Notes: generated from the sequence alone by a model not told the origin. DNA of 64,000 bases from Przewalskia tangutica (GCA_029844215.1 CM056733.1:65935794-65999793); one strand, 5' to 3'. Positions 31,768 to 45,037 are shown, counted from the stretch's first letter. Numbers and translations: made by a program.

Positions 31768-34700
31768 TCAGTGCCTTGGTAAAATGTCTGCTACCTGGTC
31801 CTGTGTCTTGCAAAACTTCATACAGATCAAACCCTTTTCAACATTGTCCCTTATGAAATGGTGTCTCACATCAATGTGCTTGATCCTTTTATGTTGCATT
31901 AGATTCTTGGTCATATTAAGTGCACTTGTATTATCACATAACAAGGACACATAGTCAGTAAGCACACCAAAATACTCAAGGTGTTGCTTGATCCATAGCA
32001 ATTAAGCACAACAAGAGGCGACAACCACATACTCAGCTTCAGCAGAAAAAGCCACAAAATTAAGTTTCTTTGTACCCATGAGATCAAGCATGACCCTAGA
32101 AAATGTGTTATTCCAGTTGTGCTCTTCCTATCCACTAAGTATCCAGCATAATCAACATCAACATATCCAACCAAGTAAAAAATATCTCCAGAAGGATAGA
32201 AGAGGACCAGACCACGTGTCTCCTAGAGATACCTCAAGATTCTTTTTATAGCTTTCAAATGAGATTCCTTCATACTTAATTGGGATCTTGCACACAACCC
32301 AATGTTCGAAACAGTGTCAGGTCTGGTGAAAGTTAAACACAGTACTGACCTAATGATACCCATATACATGGTTTCATTCAAAGGAGACCCAGGTTCATCC
32401 ACGTCTAACCGAGTAGCAGTAGCTATATACGTATCAATGAGCTTCACATTCTCCATCTCAAACCTTTTAAGTAGCTGTTTGATGTTTTTTTTTTACTGAT
32501 CATAATGCCTTTTGAGGATTTCTTTACTTGCATCCCAAGGAAGAAATTTAGCTCACCCATCATGCTCATTTCAAATTCATTTCCCGTAAGCTTGGCAATT
32601 TTTTCACAAAGAGAAACATTTGTGGCACAAATAATGATATCACCGACATAAACTAGCACAATCAACAAATTCCATCCTCATTTATTTAGATATAAGGTGT
32701 TGTCAATTTTTTCTCTTGTGAAGCCATTTTCAAAAAGAAACTTTGACAATCTATCATATCATGTCCGAGGAGCTTGCTTTAAACCATATAGAGCCTTGTC
32801 AAGCTTAAACATATGCTCATGATGCTCATGACTTTCAAAACCAAGAGGTTGCTTAACAAAGACTTCATTCTTCAGGTATTTATAAAAAAAGTCACTTTTG
32901 ACATTCATTTGGAATAATTTGAATTTCATATGAGATGCAAATGCAATAAAAATCCTAATTGCTTTCATTCTTGCAACATGTGAAAAGGTATTATCATAGT
33001 CAATACTTTCTTCTTGATTATAGCCCTGAACCACCAGCCTTGTCTTGTTCCTTGTGGTATTTTCAAATTCATCAAGCTTATTACGAAATACCCACTTAGT
33101 CTCAATCATTGTTATGTCTGAAGGCCTAAGGACTATGTGCCACCCATTGTTTTCCTTAAATTGATGGAGTTCTTCTTGCATAGCAGCTATCCAGTCAACG
33201 TATTTCAATGCCTCCTTGATATTTTTGGGTTCAATTTGAGATAGAAAGGCTAAAGCTAACATGTTTCTTGCCCTAGACCTAGTTTGAATGCTAGAGTATA
33301 TGGGAGGTAATCACATTGTGGAGTGGATGTGATCCTTTGTTCTTCAAGTTGGATACTTGAACTTCAAAATTCGAGGGACCAGGTTCCTCCATGTTTGATC
33401 CGCCATTGACATCTACAGAGGCATTACTTCTGCTTCTTTGCTCAGCCTTAAGAGTGACTGACACAACATCAACTACCCGATGTTCAACTTCAAGTGGGAT
33501 AATGGAGGGACCAGGTTTCTCTGTCTTCTGAATACTCTGCTGCACCTTCTTCATTACTCTACTCGACTTGGTTCATCATTTTAGTTTTTCCATTTGAAAT
33601 TTTCATGACTTCATCAAAACTTTTGAGAATTCCCCATCTTCATCTTTATCATTGCATGTCCCTTTAATTTTCAATTCATTTGCTTTATCAAAGTTCACAT
33701 GTACACTTTCCTCTACACACTGAGTTCTTTTGTTGAAGACTTTATAGGCCTTCATATGAGAAGAATACCCAAGAAAGATTTCTTCATCACTTTTTACATC
33801 AAATTTTCCCAAGGCCTCCTTACCATTGCTCAGAACCAAACATTTGCATTCAAAATCTTTTAGGTAAGTCAGTTTAGGCTTCCTTTCATTTAGCAATTCA
33901 TAGGGAGTCTTCTCAAGCAAGGACCTTATCATGCACTTATTGATCAAGTGACAAACAGTGTTAACAGCCTCAACCCAAAAGTTTTTAGACACACCACTTG
34001 CTATCAGTATTGTCTTGGCCATATCTTCAAGTGTCCTATTTTTCTTTTCCACAACACTATTTTACTGAGCTATTCTAGGAGCAAAAGAATTATGACGTAT
34101 GCGCGTATCAACACAGAATTCATCAAACTTGACATTGTCTAATTTAGTACCATGATCATATCTAATACTCGTAACTTGATTTTCCAGCTTCACATGAATC
34201 TGTTTCACAAAGGCCACAAACACAGGGAATGTTTCATCCTTGGTTATTAGGAACAGAGTCCAAGTGAATCTAGAGTAATCATCAACAATCACAAAGATAT
34301 ACTTCTGTCCTCATCTACTTTAACCTTCATTGGACAACAAAGGTTCATGTGAAGAAGATCAAGTGGCCTTGAGGTGCTCACTTCCTTCTTTGACTTGAAA
34401 GAGGATCTGACATGCTTTCCTTTAATTCATGCATCACATGCCTTGTGATATTTGAACTTGACATTTGGCAGTCCACACACCAAGTCCTTAGCAACACGTT
34501 TGTTCAACAGAGAGAAACTTGCATATCCAGTCGCCTGTGCCACAACTCAATATCATCATCCACAACTGAGACATGACAAAGAATCAAAATCTGCCACATA
34601 TATATTCTTAAATCTTTTCACAATCAACACAATTTCACCAGTTTTGAGATTAGTGATAGTGCACGAACAAGACAAGAACTTTATTTAATTTCCCTTATCA

Positions 34701-34910
34701 CAGATTTAGGACACACTTAACAAACTGTAGGTCAATACTTTTACATGATAAATACTTTAAATTGCATGGGAGAGTGTCTTTCCAATTTTTCCAATACCAA
34801 AAGTATCCTTTTTTGTCATTCCCAAAGTACGCACTCCCATCTTGGAAGGCTGTGAGTGAGAAAAAATTATCCATTCTTCCAGTCATATGCTTCGAGTAGC
34901 CACTATCCAT
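31768..34910 (-). pseudogene. SIRE-like Copia pol, inactivated
   Basis: In minus-strand order: protease at 34910 with DSGYSKHMTG (Cys replaced by Tyr next to the active site); GAG-pre-integrase near 34560-34440; integrase core 34292-33603 (MIVDDYSRFTWTLF, EKKNRTLEDMAKTIL); RT 33262-32444 (TKWVFRNKLDEFENTTRNK, KALYGLKQAPR); RNase H 32456-31768 (ILRYL, GYVDVDYAG, LLCDNTSALNMTKN, RIKHIDVRHHFIRD). The RT catalytic motif is YVGD (32639-32650) instead of YVDD, so a catalytic aspartate is lost. Stops lie between most blocks. Confidence 0.9.
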
Positions 34911-35492
34911 GTATCATTTTTTACTGTCTCATCTCACTTCAGCCTGCAAACAAAGTTACTTATTAGACTTAGGAACCCAAGACAACTTGGGTCCCAAATG
35001 AGTGAACTATATTTTTCCATGCAGACAATACCATCTTCTTCTTTTGGGGACCAGGTCCCTGAACTTTAAACTTCATTTCAACAAAATTATTGTTTTTCTG
35101 TAAAAACTGAAATTTAGCTTTGCATGTATCCTTGTAATGGCCAGTCTAACCACAATGAGTGCATAACCAATTATCAGTCACATAGACATACTTGCTATGG
35201 GAATTGTAGGGGGCTTTGGCCTTTTGAAAACCAATGCCTTGTTGTAGCAGAAACTTACATCAGATGACCAGGTCCAGTGAATTGACTTATCAAGATCAAT
35301 TTTAACTCATTTTAGATCCTCTTAGAGTTGCCTATTCTTTTCTAGCTAAGCAGTGAGATTCATTTTTGGTTTTCTTAAATTTATTTTCAAACTCAAGGTG
35401 AGTCTCACTAGCCACTTGTTTTCCTTTTGATGGAGTGTTCATCCATTTTTTTCATTTGTCTATGTAATAGAGCATTATCTTAAGTTACTTCT

Positions 35493-36751
35493 TCAACTTT
35501 GTTCCTTCAGATCTACAATATTGACTATCATATCATCCATTTCTAGTTCTAAACCATTAATTTCTTTATTTAGAGAACTTTCCTCATTAATAAGGCTATG
35601 ATAGACATCAATTAATACACTTTCTAAGGATATCAATTTTTGCTGAGAGTAATTTTTTAGATTTTTTTGAACATAAAAAAGATTTACCTCATCTTTCTTA
35701 TTATCATCATCAGCTTCAGATTTGGCCATGAGAGCAAAGATTGATTCATATTCTGAATACTCATTATCAGTTTCCATCATAGATGTATCGCCTTGATCTT
35801 CTCCATTTTCAGATTCGTTGGAGGAATCTCCCTAAGCAGTCAGAGCCTACTTCACCAAGTTGACAACAACATCTTTTTGTTGAACTTCTTGTCAGGGAGC
35901 TGGTTCATCTTATCCAACTTTTCACCATTTTTATAATAATCTTGCTTGTGAAGAAGACATTCTTTAATGAAATATCCAGGCTTCCCACATTTGTGACAAT
36001 ATTTATTTCCTTTGAAGTTCCTGCCCGAGCTTCCTATCTTTGAGATCCCACTATTTTTTCGAATAATCTTATGAAATTTTCGTATGAGATACGCCATCTC
36101 GGATTCATCACTGCTTGAGTCACTTTTAGCAGCTTTAGGAACCAAGTTTTTCTCATTCCTTGGCTCTCTTCTTTTAATATCCTTCTTTCTCTTCATTCTA
36201 TAATTCTTAAGGTATCCAATAAGCTCATCAATAGTCGGTGTCTATATGTCCTTGGCTTCAGTAATGACATTGACTTTGCTTTCCCAAGAACCTGGTAGGA
36301 CTCAAAGTATTTTCTGAACAAGCTTGTTGGTTGCAATGATCTCTCCAAGAGAGTTGAGCTCATTGATTATGGAGGTGAAATGGGTGTGCATATTATGAAT
36401 GTATTCATCTTTCTTCATCTTAAACAGCTCATACTCAGTGCTAAGCATATCTATTTTAGACTGATTTACATGAGTAATTCCTTCATGGGCTGTTAGAAGA
36501 GCTTCACATACCTCCTTAGCAGTTCCACAAGATGAAACACGATTGTATTCATATGGCCTAATACCACAAATCAAGATCTTTATTGATATGTAGTTATTTT
36601 CAACAACTTTTCTGTCAATTTTAGAGTATTCTTTTCTCCTTTTTAGTATTGAATTTGAGTTCTCCAACTCAGTTTTCATAGGGACAAAAGGACCATCACA
36701 GATGATGTCCCAAAGCTTTGAATCCTCAACCATTATATAATAATGCATCAT
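35493..36751 (-). pseudogene. SIRE-like Copia gag, inactivated
   Basis: The minus strand reads KLWDIICDGPFVPMK near the N-terminus (36730-36680), the CEALLTAHEGITHVNQSKID capsid segment (about 36510-36450), and a zinc knuckle CHKCGKPGYFIKEC (about 35998-35957) whose zinc-binding His is replaced by Tyr. An acidic C-terminal region follows (35780-35493). Stop codons at about 36300 and 35850 break the frame. Confidence 0.85.
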
Positions 36752-36881
36752 AGTCTTCCACCATCCATAGTACTTTTTATTAAACCTTGGGGGTCTTGTA
36801 GTTGACTATCCTTCCTCGAGGTTTGGTGGAGCATCCTTGATGAAAGACCATTTCTAGATGTTAACCTTTTATAAAGCACCA

Positions 36882-36893
36882 GCTCTGATATCA
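36882..36893 (-). promoter_or_regulatory. Primer-binding site of the SIRE-like element
   Basis: The + strand GCTCTGATATCA is the complement of TGATATCAGAGC, one base from the canonical initiator-tRNA site TGGTATCAGAGC. It lies two bases from the LTR. Confidence 0.85.
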
Positions 36894-36895
36894 AT

Positions 36896-37733
36896 TGATA
36901 GAAACTATGAGTCCACAAAATAGTAGAGAGAATCAGGTTCTCTATTTATTCTCTCAAGTAAAACAGAAAGTAAATAAGATAAGATATTTACGTAGAAAGC
37001 TCCTTGCTCAAGAGATTAAAAAATATGACCCACCGTAGTAGGATTTCAACTTCACTAACTGAGCAACTTTCAAATTACAAGCTTTTTCAACCTAAAAATT
37101 AAACTCTTAATGGATCACTCTTACAATAACTCTATTTTAAGCTACAACTCTTGACTAACTCTAGCCAATCACCCAAACTAACTTTGACTAACTCTATCCA
37201 AACACCCAAACACACATTGACTAACTCTAGTCAAGTATACAACTCAAAAGCTTGAGAAACTAAACTACCTACAAATAATTTCTTTTGAGAAGAGTAGGGT
37301 TACAAGTTAAAGAGCAAAATGACAAAGACTTAACAAACCTAGGACTTAAGACATCTTCAGTTATTGGGATCTGACTATTTGATCTGTTGAAGCTTTGTTC
37401 TTAAGAGCACCTAGAGAGCAGTGGAGGTTAAACTTAGAAGATTGTGATTTTTTAGATTTGAAGTGTTAGGTTAAAGCCTTGTAATGTGTTGTATATATAT
37501 TGGGGAGCATGTTAGAAGCACGTGACTATGGATAGGGACATTTCATCATTTGGTTTGACCTTTAGCAAATTGCGGTTGTGCTACTGTAGTTCTGCCAGTC
37601 GAAATAGTATCATAACTTTACAGTTGTATCGTTGACTGTACGATGCCCAAGGGACTTGATAGAGGACCTGGTCTTTATCTAGTTCCTCGAATGTTTGTCA
37701 AATCATCAAAATACGAAATAACATAACTTATCA
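36896..37733 (-). repeat. 5' LTR of the SIRE-like element
   Basis: 838 bp with termini TGATA...TATCA. A TATA-like GTATATATATTGG lies at about 37490. Confidence 0.85.
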
Positions 37734-37804
37734 TTTTTATTGTTTCTTTTGATGGTCTCTACATGGTAGGACTTGAAATCTATGTGAAAAACGATCCAAA
37801 GTTC

Positions 37805-37985
37805 TAAAGGAATATGTTCACTGCATTTTCATTCATTATTCTATATAATATATAGTAGTACATGCTTATTTACAAAGCTACAAATTAGACTACAAACTAG
37901 GTAACTAATTTGACTAATTATAATTAGAATATTAACTAACAAAATATAAAAGATATACAAGAATATTCTATCAAATATTGTATCA
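37805..37985 (-). repeat. 3' LTR of this Copia
   Basis: 181 bp. The + strand right end reads AAATATTGTATCA. It is followed by a polypurine-type tract (TTCGGGGGTG on the minus strand). Confidence 0.75.
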
Positions 37986-38076
37986 CACCCCCGAAGTTGA
38001 AGTGGGAGGTTCTCATATGCTGATATTCACTCGGAAATCATCAAAGAGTATGCGCGGAAGTCATTTAGTAAATATG

Positions 38077-39732
38077 TCAGCAATTTGATATCGAGAAGGG
38101 ACATGAAAGACATGAATCCACGAGCCACTTTCTCATGTGCAAAATAAATTTAATGTGTTTAGTGCGCTGATATTGAACAGGATTACCGAAAAGATATATC
38201 ATACTTACATTGTCACAGTAAATCAATATAGCCTTAAAGATTGGGCCGTGAAGTTTCAATAGAAGGTTACGTATCCAACAAGACTCAAAAATAACATTCG
38301 CTACGCCTCTCTACTCGGCTTCGATACTGGACCGAGACATAGTGGGTTATCGCTTAAAGGACTAAGAAAACAAGTTATTTCCAAGGAAAATACAGTAACC
38401 TAAAGTGGATCATCTAGTGTCCGGATATCCACCCCAATCAGCATCAATGCCGAATGTGAGACTGGAGACTGAGGACTTATACAGGTACAAGCCAAAATGG
38501 AGAGTGCCTTGTACATATCGCAAAATTCATTTGAGAACATTCATATGTTCATCCTTCGAGTCATGCATATATTTGTTGCATGGCATAGGATATATTTGGT
38601 CTCGTGAAAGTGAGATAATATAATGCTCCTGCTAAACTGTGATAGTGAGTGGGGCCTTCATATGGAGAACCCGAAGAGGCACTAAGTTTAGATTTAGTGT
38701 CAATCGATGTTGGAGCAGGTTTACAAGAAGTCATGTCGGCTCAGTCAAAAATATCTTCAGTATACTTTCTTTGACAAAGAAATAAGTCATATGCATGTCT
38801 CGTAACGGCAATGCCCAAAAATAGCTTATGGACCCAAATCCTTCATAGCAAATCCAGAAGTAAGGAGTGGCATAATAGATTGGAGAAGTGCATCAGAAGA
38901 GGCAGTGAGTATGATATCATCAACATATAATAGATTGTATGTCATGTCATTACCCTTACGATAGATAAAAAGTGAATGATCAAATTTGCTATGTGAAAAG
39001 TCAATTGAGGATACAAAATCAGCGAACTATTGATATCATGCACAAGGAGCCTATTTCAGTCCATATAGTGATTTCTTCAAATGACACATATAATTTGGAT
39101 GAACCAGATTCCTGAATCTCATAGGCTGATGCATATAAAATGTTTCATGAAGTTCTCCATGCAAGAAGATATTTTTAACATCAAGTCAGTGAATGAGCCA
39201 TGATTTGGACAAAGCATTGTTGAGAACAGTCCGAATAGTTGCCAATTTCACCACGAGGTTGAAAGTTTCATCACAATCCACACCAACATGTTGAGACCTG
39301 CCATCACCCACAAGACGGACTTTATGCCTTTAAACAAAACCATCAGATTTCTTTTTATATCAAAAAATCCACATAGAACGAATAATATTAGTACCAGGAG
39401 GACGGGGCATTAGATCACACGTCTTATTTTCAATAAAAGTATTATATTTGTCTAACATGGCAGATTTCCAATTTAGATCGGACAAGGCATTTTTCGGGTT
39501 GCAAAGAAGAGGTGAATGGGCAACTAAAGTTGACAAATTGAATTATCATTTCAGTTTGTAAATACCATGCATAACATGAGTTTATATAGTCTGTAAAGGT
39601 GTCACAGGGGGCTGGATTGGTGCGGTATGGATGGGTTGCGGTTAGGCTGGCAGTGGACTTGGAGGATGCTTTGTGGGGCTAGTTTGGATGTGGAATGAGG
39701 GAAGGCTGGTGAGCAGAGTTCGGGAACATAGG
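38077..39732 (-). pseudogene. Copia RT/RNase H remnant
   Basis: RNase H words ILIYCDNVSMIYLFGNPVQ and TKHIKFILH lie at 38259-38100. RT remains lie between 38640 and 39550, including a YNLLYVDDII-type catalytic segment near 38935. Many stops. The linker region after 39600 has the G+C-rich composition of the Copia integrase-RT spacer and leads into the solo LTR. Confidence 0.75.
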
Positions 39733-42269
39733 TGTTATACCCCGTGGTTCGGGCCGTGCGTGTGGGGCCGTGCGAGAAATTAGAGAAACACGTTCGTGGC
39801 ACGAGCCGCGGCCGAGGCCGCGCGCAAGCGGTGAAGCTTGAGGCGCTGAAGTTCCAGCGCGCGCCGGGAAAGCAGAGCGCACGAAAGATCCGAGTCCGCA
39901 GGAGTTGCGCTGCGCGCGGGAAGCGAACGCGCCGAGGCGGAAATTTGGGCGAAAACTTAGAAAGTCTGATTTTTGTTTTAAAAGAGGCCATGGGAGGGTG
40001 ACAAGTGTCCCCCATCCGATTTCTGCTACATGCATTATATTGACTAAGACTTGGTCATTTCTTTCAACTTTTCATCTTTACACTCCATCTCTCTAAGTTA
40101 AAAGCTCATCCTTCTCTAAATTCCCAAGAGGAATTCTAGCCTAAGGGAAAAATCTGAAAAGTGTAACAGAAGGAAAGGTTATTACAAGCTGTGAAGACTA
40201 TTGTGGTGGTGTTCTTGGAGAAAAGGCTAGCAAGGTGTTGGAATAAGTTTGGCTAAAACTTAAGGTAACATTTCTTCTCTTGTAGTTGGTATTGGGTGTT
40301 CTTTGTTTAATAGGAAGAACTTGAAGTTGGAAAAATGCACTTAGAGTAGTTGCATGTAAGAAATGGGGTTGATTATGAAAGAATTGGTTGGGGATATTAT
40401 GAGCATGTTGTTGCCTAAATACTACATTAGACTTGGGTTAGTTGTTGTAACTTGTGGCTGAATTTTACACACCAAAGTTTAGGTGTGTAATCCTTGGTGT
40501 TGGTTGGTTGTTGAGCCTTAAACATGGCATTTGAGCGTTAAAAATCGACCTTGGAAAAGGTGGCAAAGTATGTAGAAACAAAGGAAACGCTGCCCAATTT
40601 TCCGTAGGAAATTGGTGACTTTAACTTGGAAAAATTCTGCATTATAACTAGAGCTTGATAAACGTATTATGGTCATTTTAGGTTGACATACTACGTGCGG
40701 TAAAGTGGACTTAGCTTGTGGATTGACCAAGAGGTATGTGGAGCTTTCCTATCTCTTGAGCATGATTAGTTGTACTATGTAGTACGGTGAGACGTCAAGA
40801 TTTGGAAATCTTCGTTTGTTATAAGTATTTGATACTTGCTTCGTTTTAAAAGAAAAGTATAAAAATCCCTTGGACTTAAGGGAATGTGTTTTACTATTGT
40901 TTAACTCTAATATAACGGCTTTATGGGGAGTTGGTTATATTAGTTTGTGAAAGTTTAATGGAGAAAGGTTTTGATGATTTGAACTTGTGGAAGGAAAATG
41001 GTTTTAAGGCATGAATTGCCTAAGGTTTTACAAGAAATGAAGTCACTTAATTTAGAAGCTTGAGATAGTTTTAAAAGGAAATGTGACTTGTTTTGAAAAG
41101 AAATCGTAACTTGATACTATGGTGATTAGTATCTTGGAATTTTTGTATAAAAAAAGTTATTTCTTAAAAGGTTAGAGGTACATGATACTTGGGTTAAATT
41201 CCCGGATTTTTATTAAAAGACATGATCGTGCCTTAGGTATACTAAAATGAGAGGATGTATTAGTACTATTAATAAGAAGTTAGGTGATTCTTAACTTGCT
41301 TAAGTTATGATAGGCCGGTAGTGCTTATGTTGTGATGTGATAGGCCGGTAGTGCTTATGTTATGTGTATTAGCCGGATGAGCTATGTTATATATATTTAT
41401 ATTGTTACGGGTAAACCCCGGGTTATTATTTATGCCATGGATTTGCTACCCATGATGCGAGTGCGGCGCTTGTACTCATGCGGATCTGGACCATAGGATC
41501 CATGCGGGTGAAATAGTCCCATGCGAGTGCGATGGTACTCATGCGGATCCACAGATCCATGCGGGTGAAATAGTCCCATGCGGGTGAAATAGTCCTATGA
41601 CGAGGCGGATGACCTCATGCGGGTCCACAGGACCTATGCGGGTGAAATAGTCCCAGGAGTAGGATTGCTTAATGATACTACGGGCGAGGTACCCTGTTTT
41701 GATCATGAGCCTCCTATTTTTATGCTATAAAATGTATACTTGTTACTCTCATTATTAGTAAGGCACGGTCTGACATAATTTGGTTTTATCTATAACTTGG
41801 TGTATTTTGGACTTATGATATTACTACAGTATTTTCCGGTTTACATACTTGGCACGTTGTGTCGACCCCCTTCCTGGGCGTTACTCATGCGGTAAGGAAA
41901 GCAGTAGGTAGATCCTCATTCCTAGGATCTTGTACTCAGGTGTCAGGAGCTCCATTTCTTCGGAGGCTCGACTTTTGGTATGGTTCTCCCTGGAGTCGTT
42001 GATATTTTGTACATTCAGGGGCATGACGGGGCCCTGTCCCGTCATAGTGTTATTCATTCTTAGAGGCCTGTAGTCTTGTCAGAACTTGGTTCGTTAAGGA
42101 TGTAACTGTTCGGTTTATGTACTTTTGGGTTAGCCATTTTGGGCTAGACTATTCTATATCTTAATGGTTGTTTATCTTGAGTTTACATTCCGCTGGTTTT
42201 CTCTGATGTTGTGTCACTAGGGTGCCCGGGTTAAGGCACCGGTCACGGGTCCGGGTTCGGGTCGTGACA
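39733..42269 (+). mobile_element. Gypsy-type solo LTR (2,537 bp)
   Basis: It starts TGTTATACCCCG and ends GGTTCGGGTCGTGACA, termini common in solanaceous chromovirus (Tekay-like) LTRs. ATAGG (39728-39732) and AAAGG (42270-42274) flank it, a 5-bp duplication with one mismatch. No primer-binding site or coding region accompanies it. Its last 500 bases resemble 49800-50343 (shared CAGGGGYANGRCGGGGCC, TGTCCCGTCATAG, TTAGAGGYCTGTAGTC). The open frames at 39600-40100 fall in its G+C-rich start and are not proteins. Confidence 0.8.
41455..41655 (+). repeat. Minisatellite in the Gypsy solo LTR
   Basis: Several copies of words CATGCGGGTGAAATAGTCC and TACTCATGCGGATC alternate in a repeat of about 35-55 bases. 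Just upstream, GATAGGCCGGTAGTGCTTAT occurs twice (41310-41360). Confidence 0.75.
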
Positions 42270-43824
42270 AAAGGATTGTGCCGCATGCTGAGAAGAGGCA
42301 AGTGAGGGGCTGGGAAACTCCGTAGCTCGAGCAGGACCTGAGATAGTGATGGGTGGGTTATGTCGTGTTTCCCTTGGCTAGGTTGGGTGGCTCACCCGAC
42401 ACTAGACTGTGGGAGTTGGGTCAGACTCCGGTAGGTGCGGCTGTAATGGTAGCGAGTGATTGTACAATTGATGAATCAAAAGGGGATTGAGGCCATCATT
42501 TAAGAAGTTATAGGAATCCGGGGGGAGAATGCAACTTGTCAAAAGGGGATCGAGACTTATCGAATATGACATGTATAGAAATAATTATTTTTGGCTTGAA
42601 AAATTATAGCAATTATAACCTCGATGATTAGATGGGTAACCAAGGAATACACATGGGTTGGAATGAGGTTGAAGTTTATTGGTTTTGGTGGAAGGTTGAA
42701 GGGGGTAGCACAAACACCTAAATGTTCGTAAGTTCTTATAGGAAGGATCCCGAAGATAGAGAATTTGAGTCAAGGACTTGTGTTTGAGAGACTTGTATGG
42801 GAGAATGTTTAAGAGATATATTGTAATGCCAAAAAGATGAGGGGATAGAGGCGTGGGCAAGGAGGGTACGAATTAAGTTATTTATGGTTCTTATTTTTCA
42901 TTCGGCTGTGCCATTTTGTGGAGAGGTGTGGGGGCATGAAAACCGAAATACACGACCATTTTTTGTGAAAGAGTTTGAATTGTTTATTGTCAAATTCTCT
43001 CCCATTGTCACATTGAAAATATTGGATATTCTTCTCGAATTGTGTCTTAATTAAAGCACTAAAGAATGAGAAAATAGAATAGACTTGAGATTTATTACCA
43101 ATAGGAAAGGTCCACAGAAAATTAGAATAATCATCCAAAAATAAAATATAATATTGATGCCCAGTCGTGCTTAAGATAATGGAAGTCTATAAATCATTAT
43201 GTATGATATCAAATGGCATCAAAGTGTTAGAGGATGAAGAATAAAATAAAAATTTGATATGTTTTCCAAAAGCACAAGATTCACAAATAGAATGATAAGA
43301 AAAATATTTACACTCAATAAACTTATTTTTGGTAAGGAGCGTAAAATAGAGCCTCCCGGATGTCCCAAACTATTATGTCAAAGAACAGAGGAAATGGCTG
43401 CAAAGGTTGATGGAGAGGATGCACGATGGCTGATGGTAGTGGTGATAGGATAAAGATCTCCGGTGCTATCACATCTCATTATTCACATCCATATATAAAG
43501 GTCCTTCACATAAAAACCAAAAAGATCAAATTCAAGGAAAACATTATTGTCGGCTGTGAAACGACGCACATAGATCAAATTTTTGATAAGTTTCGAGGCA
43601 TGGAGGACATTATTTAAAGTTAAAGGGGGGTATGGTGGGGAGAGAGATGATTGTCCATAACCTCGATTGGGAATGCCTTGTCCACTACCAACCATAATAT
43701 TATGGTTTAAATTGCTCATATTGAAATAAGATGAGAAAGTACCTTGAGATGTCGTCATATGAGAAGTTGCACCGGTATTCATATACCAATTTTCATCCGG
43801 AACATTGAGATACATCGTGTGCAT
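42270..43824 (-). pseudogene. Copia integrase and protease, inactivated
   Basis: Integrase: MDDYSNFLWTFPIGNKSQ (43138 leftwards), FQCDNGREFDNKQFK, then after a frame break the conserved C-terminal part (42860-42585; CVFLGYPSNHRGYNCYN). Protease at 43824-43483: the motif is NTGAT (about 43765-43779) where DTGA/DSGA is required, so the catalytic aspartate is gone. Confidence 0.85.
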
Positions 43825-43831
43825 TTCCGCC

Positions 43832-44925
43832 TCAATATCCGTTGGTACGTAGGTTGAGGGAGGAGAAGAAAGTGCATTGTATGCTTGCTATGGGCGCACC
43901 CGAGAATTCCAGGTTGGGGCTGTCAAGCTGGAGGACGGGCCCATGAGGAAGTCGGATAGGGGCATGGTGGAGAAACCCAAGATTGTCGTCCCCACACTGC
44001 CCATGATAGGTATGCAGTCCATTGGGGAGGCTGCTACCACTGCGGCTGTCGCTGGGAGTGGCTGCCGGACTATTGCAGTTGTCCCCTCCCGCCACTATTG
44101 ATGTTGCCACCACAGCCACCGCAGCCTTTGCCGAAATTTTTGCCTTTGTTGTTATTCCGCATATGCTGACCTTATTTATGTGTCGATGCTGCTGAGCATA
44201 AGTCGAGCCCCTCTCATCTGCAGGTGAGCCGATGGTGGTGAGGAGGGCTATGTCGATGGTGTTAGTGTTAGCCGCTGCCCACTTGGATTTTTGGATTTCT
44301 TCAACGATACGTATCGAACATGCCTCATAGAACGAAGGCAACTGAGTGCTTTGTTGGAGGATTGTAGCAATGCCATCATAATTTTCATTTAACCTCGCAA
44401 TTAGTTACATGACCAACCTTGATTCATGACCGGTGAACTGACGTTGGAGAGTTGATCGACAATCATTTTAAGTTATTGAAAATAGGCCGATGCATTTGGA
44501 AAACCGTCCTGTTAAATGTTCTTAAATTGATTTTTTAAATATAAGGCACGTTGGGTCTTGTTATCATGAAAATGCTCTCTAATCTCTCCCATGTTTGTCG
44601 TGCAATAACGTCGGTTTCGATGATTGTATGCAAGAGATCGTTCGAGATTGTGTCGTAGATCCATTGTAGAATAACCGTATCTAATCATTACCAAAGTTCT
44701 TCATCAAAACCATCATGTTTCTCCATGTTTTATCGGTTGGCTTGGGTTTAGTAGGGATGATGTGATCGATGACTTTGTACACACGACAATAAATCTTAAA
44801 CAATTCTACCCAAGATGAATACTGAACTTTTTTCATCTCAAGAGTTATGGGAATGAAATTCTTGATGTTGTTAACAGCAAGAGCATGGGTTGTTCAACCA
44901 TTGAAAAAGAAAAGGAGGGATGACA
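43832..44925 (-). pseudogene. Copia gag, inactivated
   Basis: Begins near MVEQPMLLLLTTSRISFP (44905). The UBN2-type gag words VILQWIYDTISNDLLHTI (about 44690) and ALYLKNQFKNI lie further on, in different frames. A Gly/Ala-rich C-terminal part without zinc knuckle lies at 44341-43832. The same gag type occurs in the plus-strand element at 45152. Confidence 0.75.
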
Positions 44926-45025
44926 ATGAGAGAGAGGGTTTTCAAGCAGAAGAAGATGGAGGAAGATGTCGGAGAAGAGGCGGGGAGGGAGGCGGCGGCT
45001 TAGGGTATGTTTTAGGTTTAGGATT

Positions 45026-45037
45026 TGGCCGATACCA
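45026..45037 (-). promoter_or_regulatory. Partial primer-binding site
   Basis: The + strand ends GATACCA next to the LTR, matching the 5' part of the initiator-tRNA site (TGGTATC on the minus strand). The remainder is diverged. Confidence 0.5.

Larger units (their letters stand above)
27882..37733 (-). mobile_element. SIRE-like Copia retrotransposon with env-like region, minus strand
   Basis: A roughly 9.9-kb element has a 5' LTR at 36896-37733 (TGATAG...TTATCA), a near-canonical primer-binding site at 36882-36893, gag, pol, an additional coding region between pol and the 3' LTR, and a 3' LTR at about 27882-28641. A long gag, a long region downstream of RNase H and a coiled-coil protein there are features of the SIRE (Maximus) lineage. 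It has been hit by a SINE (31013-31162) and an Au-like SINE (about 31532-31625). Coding regions are broken. The outer end of the 3' LTR is diverged, so no target duplication was found. Confidence 0.8.

Noticed and set aside
39602..40096. Long overlapping frames, up to 137 residues, on both strands
   Set aside because: They lie across the start of a Gypsy-type LTR in a CG-rich stretch; absence of stops is a composition effect.
41310..41660. Regularly spaced repeats considered as a CRISPR-like array
   Set aside because: The units are contiguous and variable, without unique spacers, and the DNA is eukaryotic; it is an LTR minisatellite.
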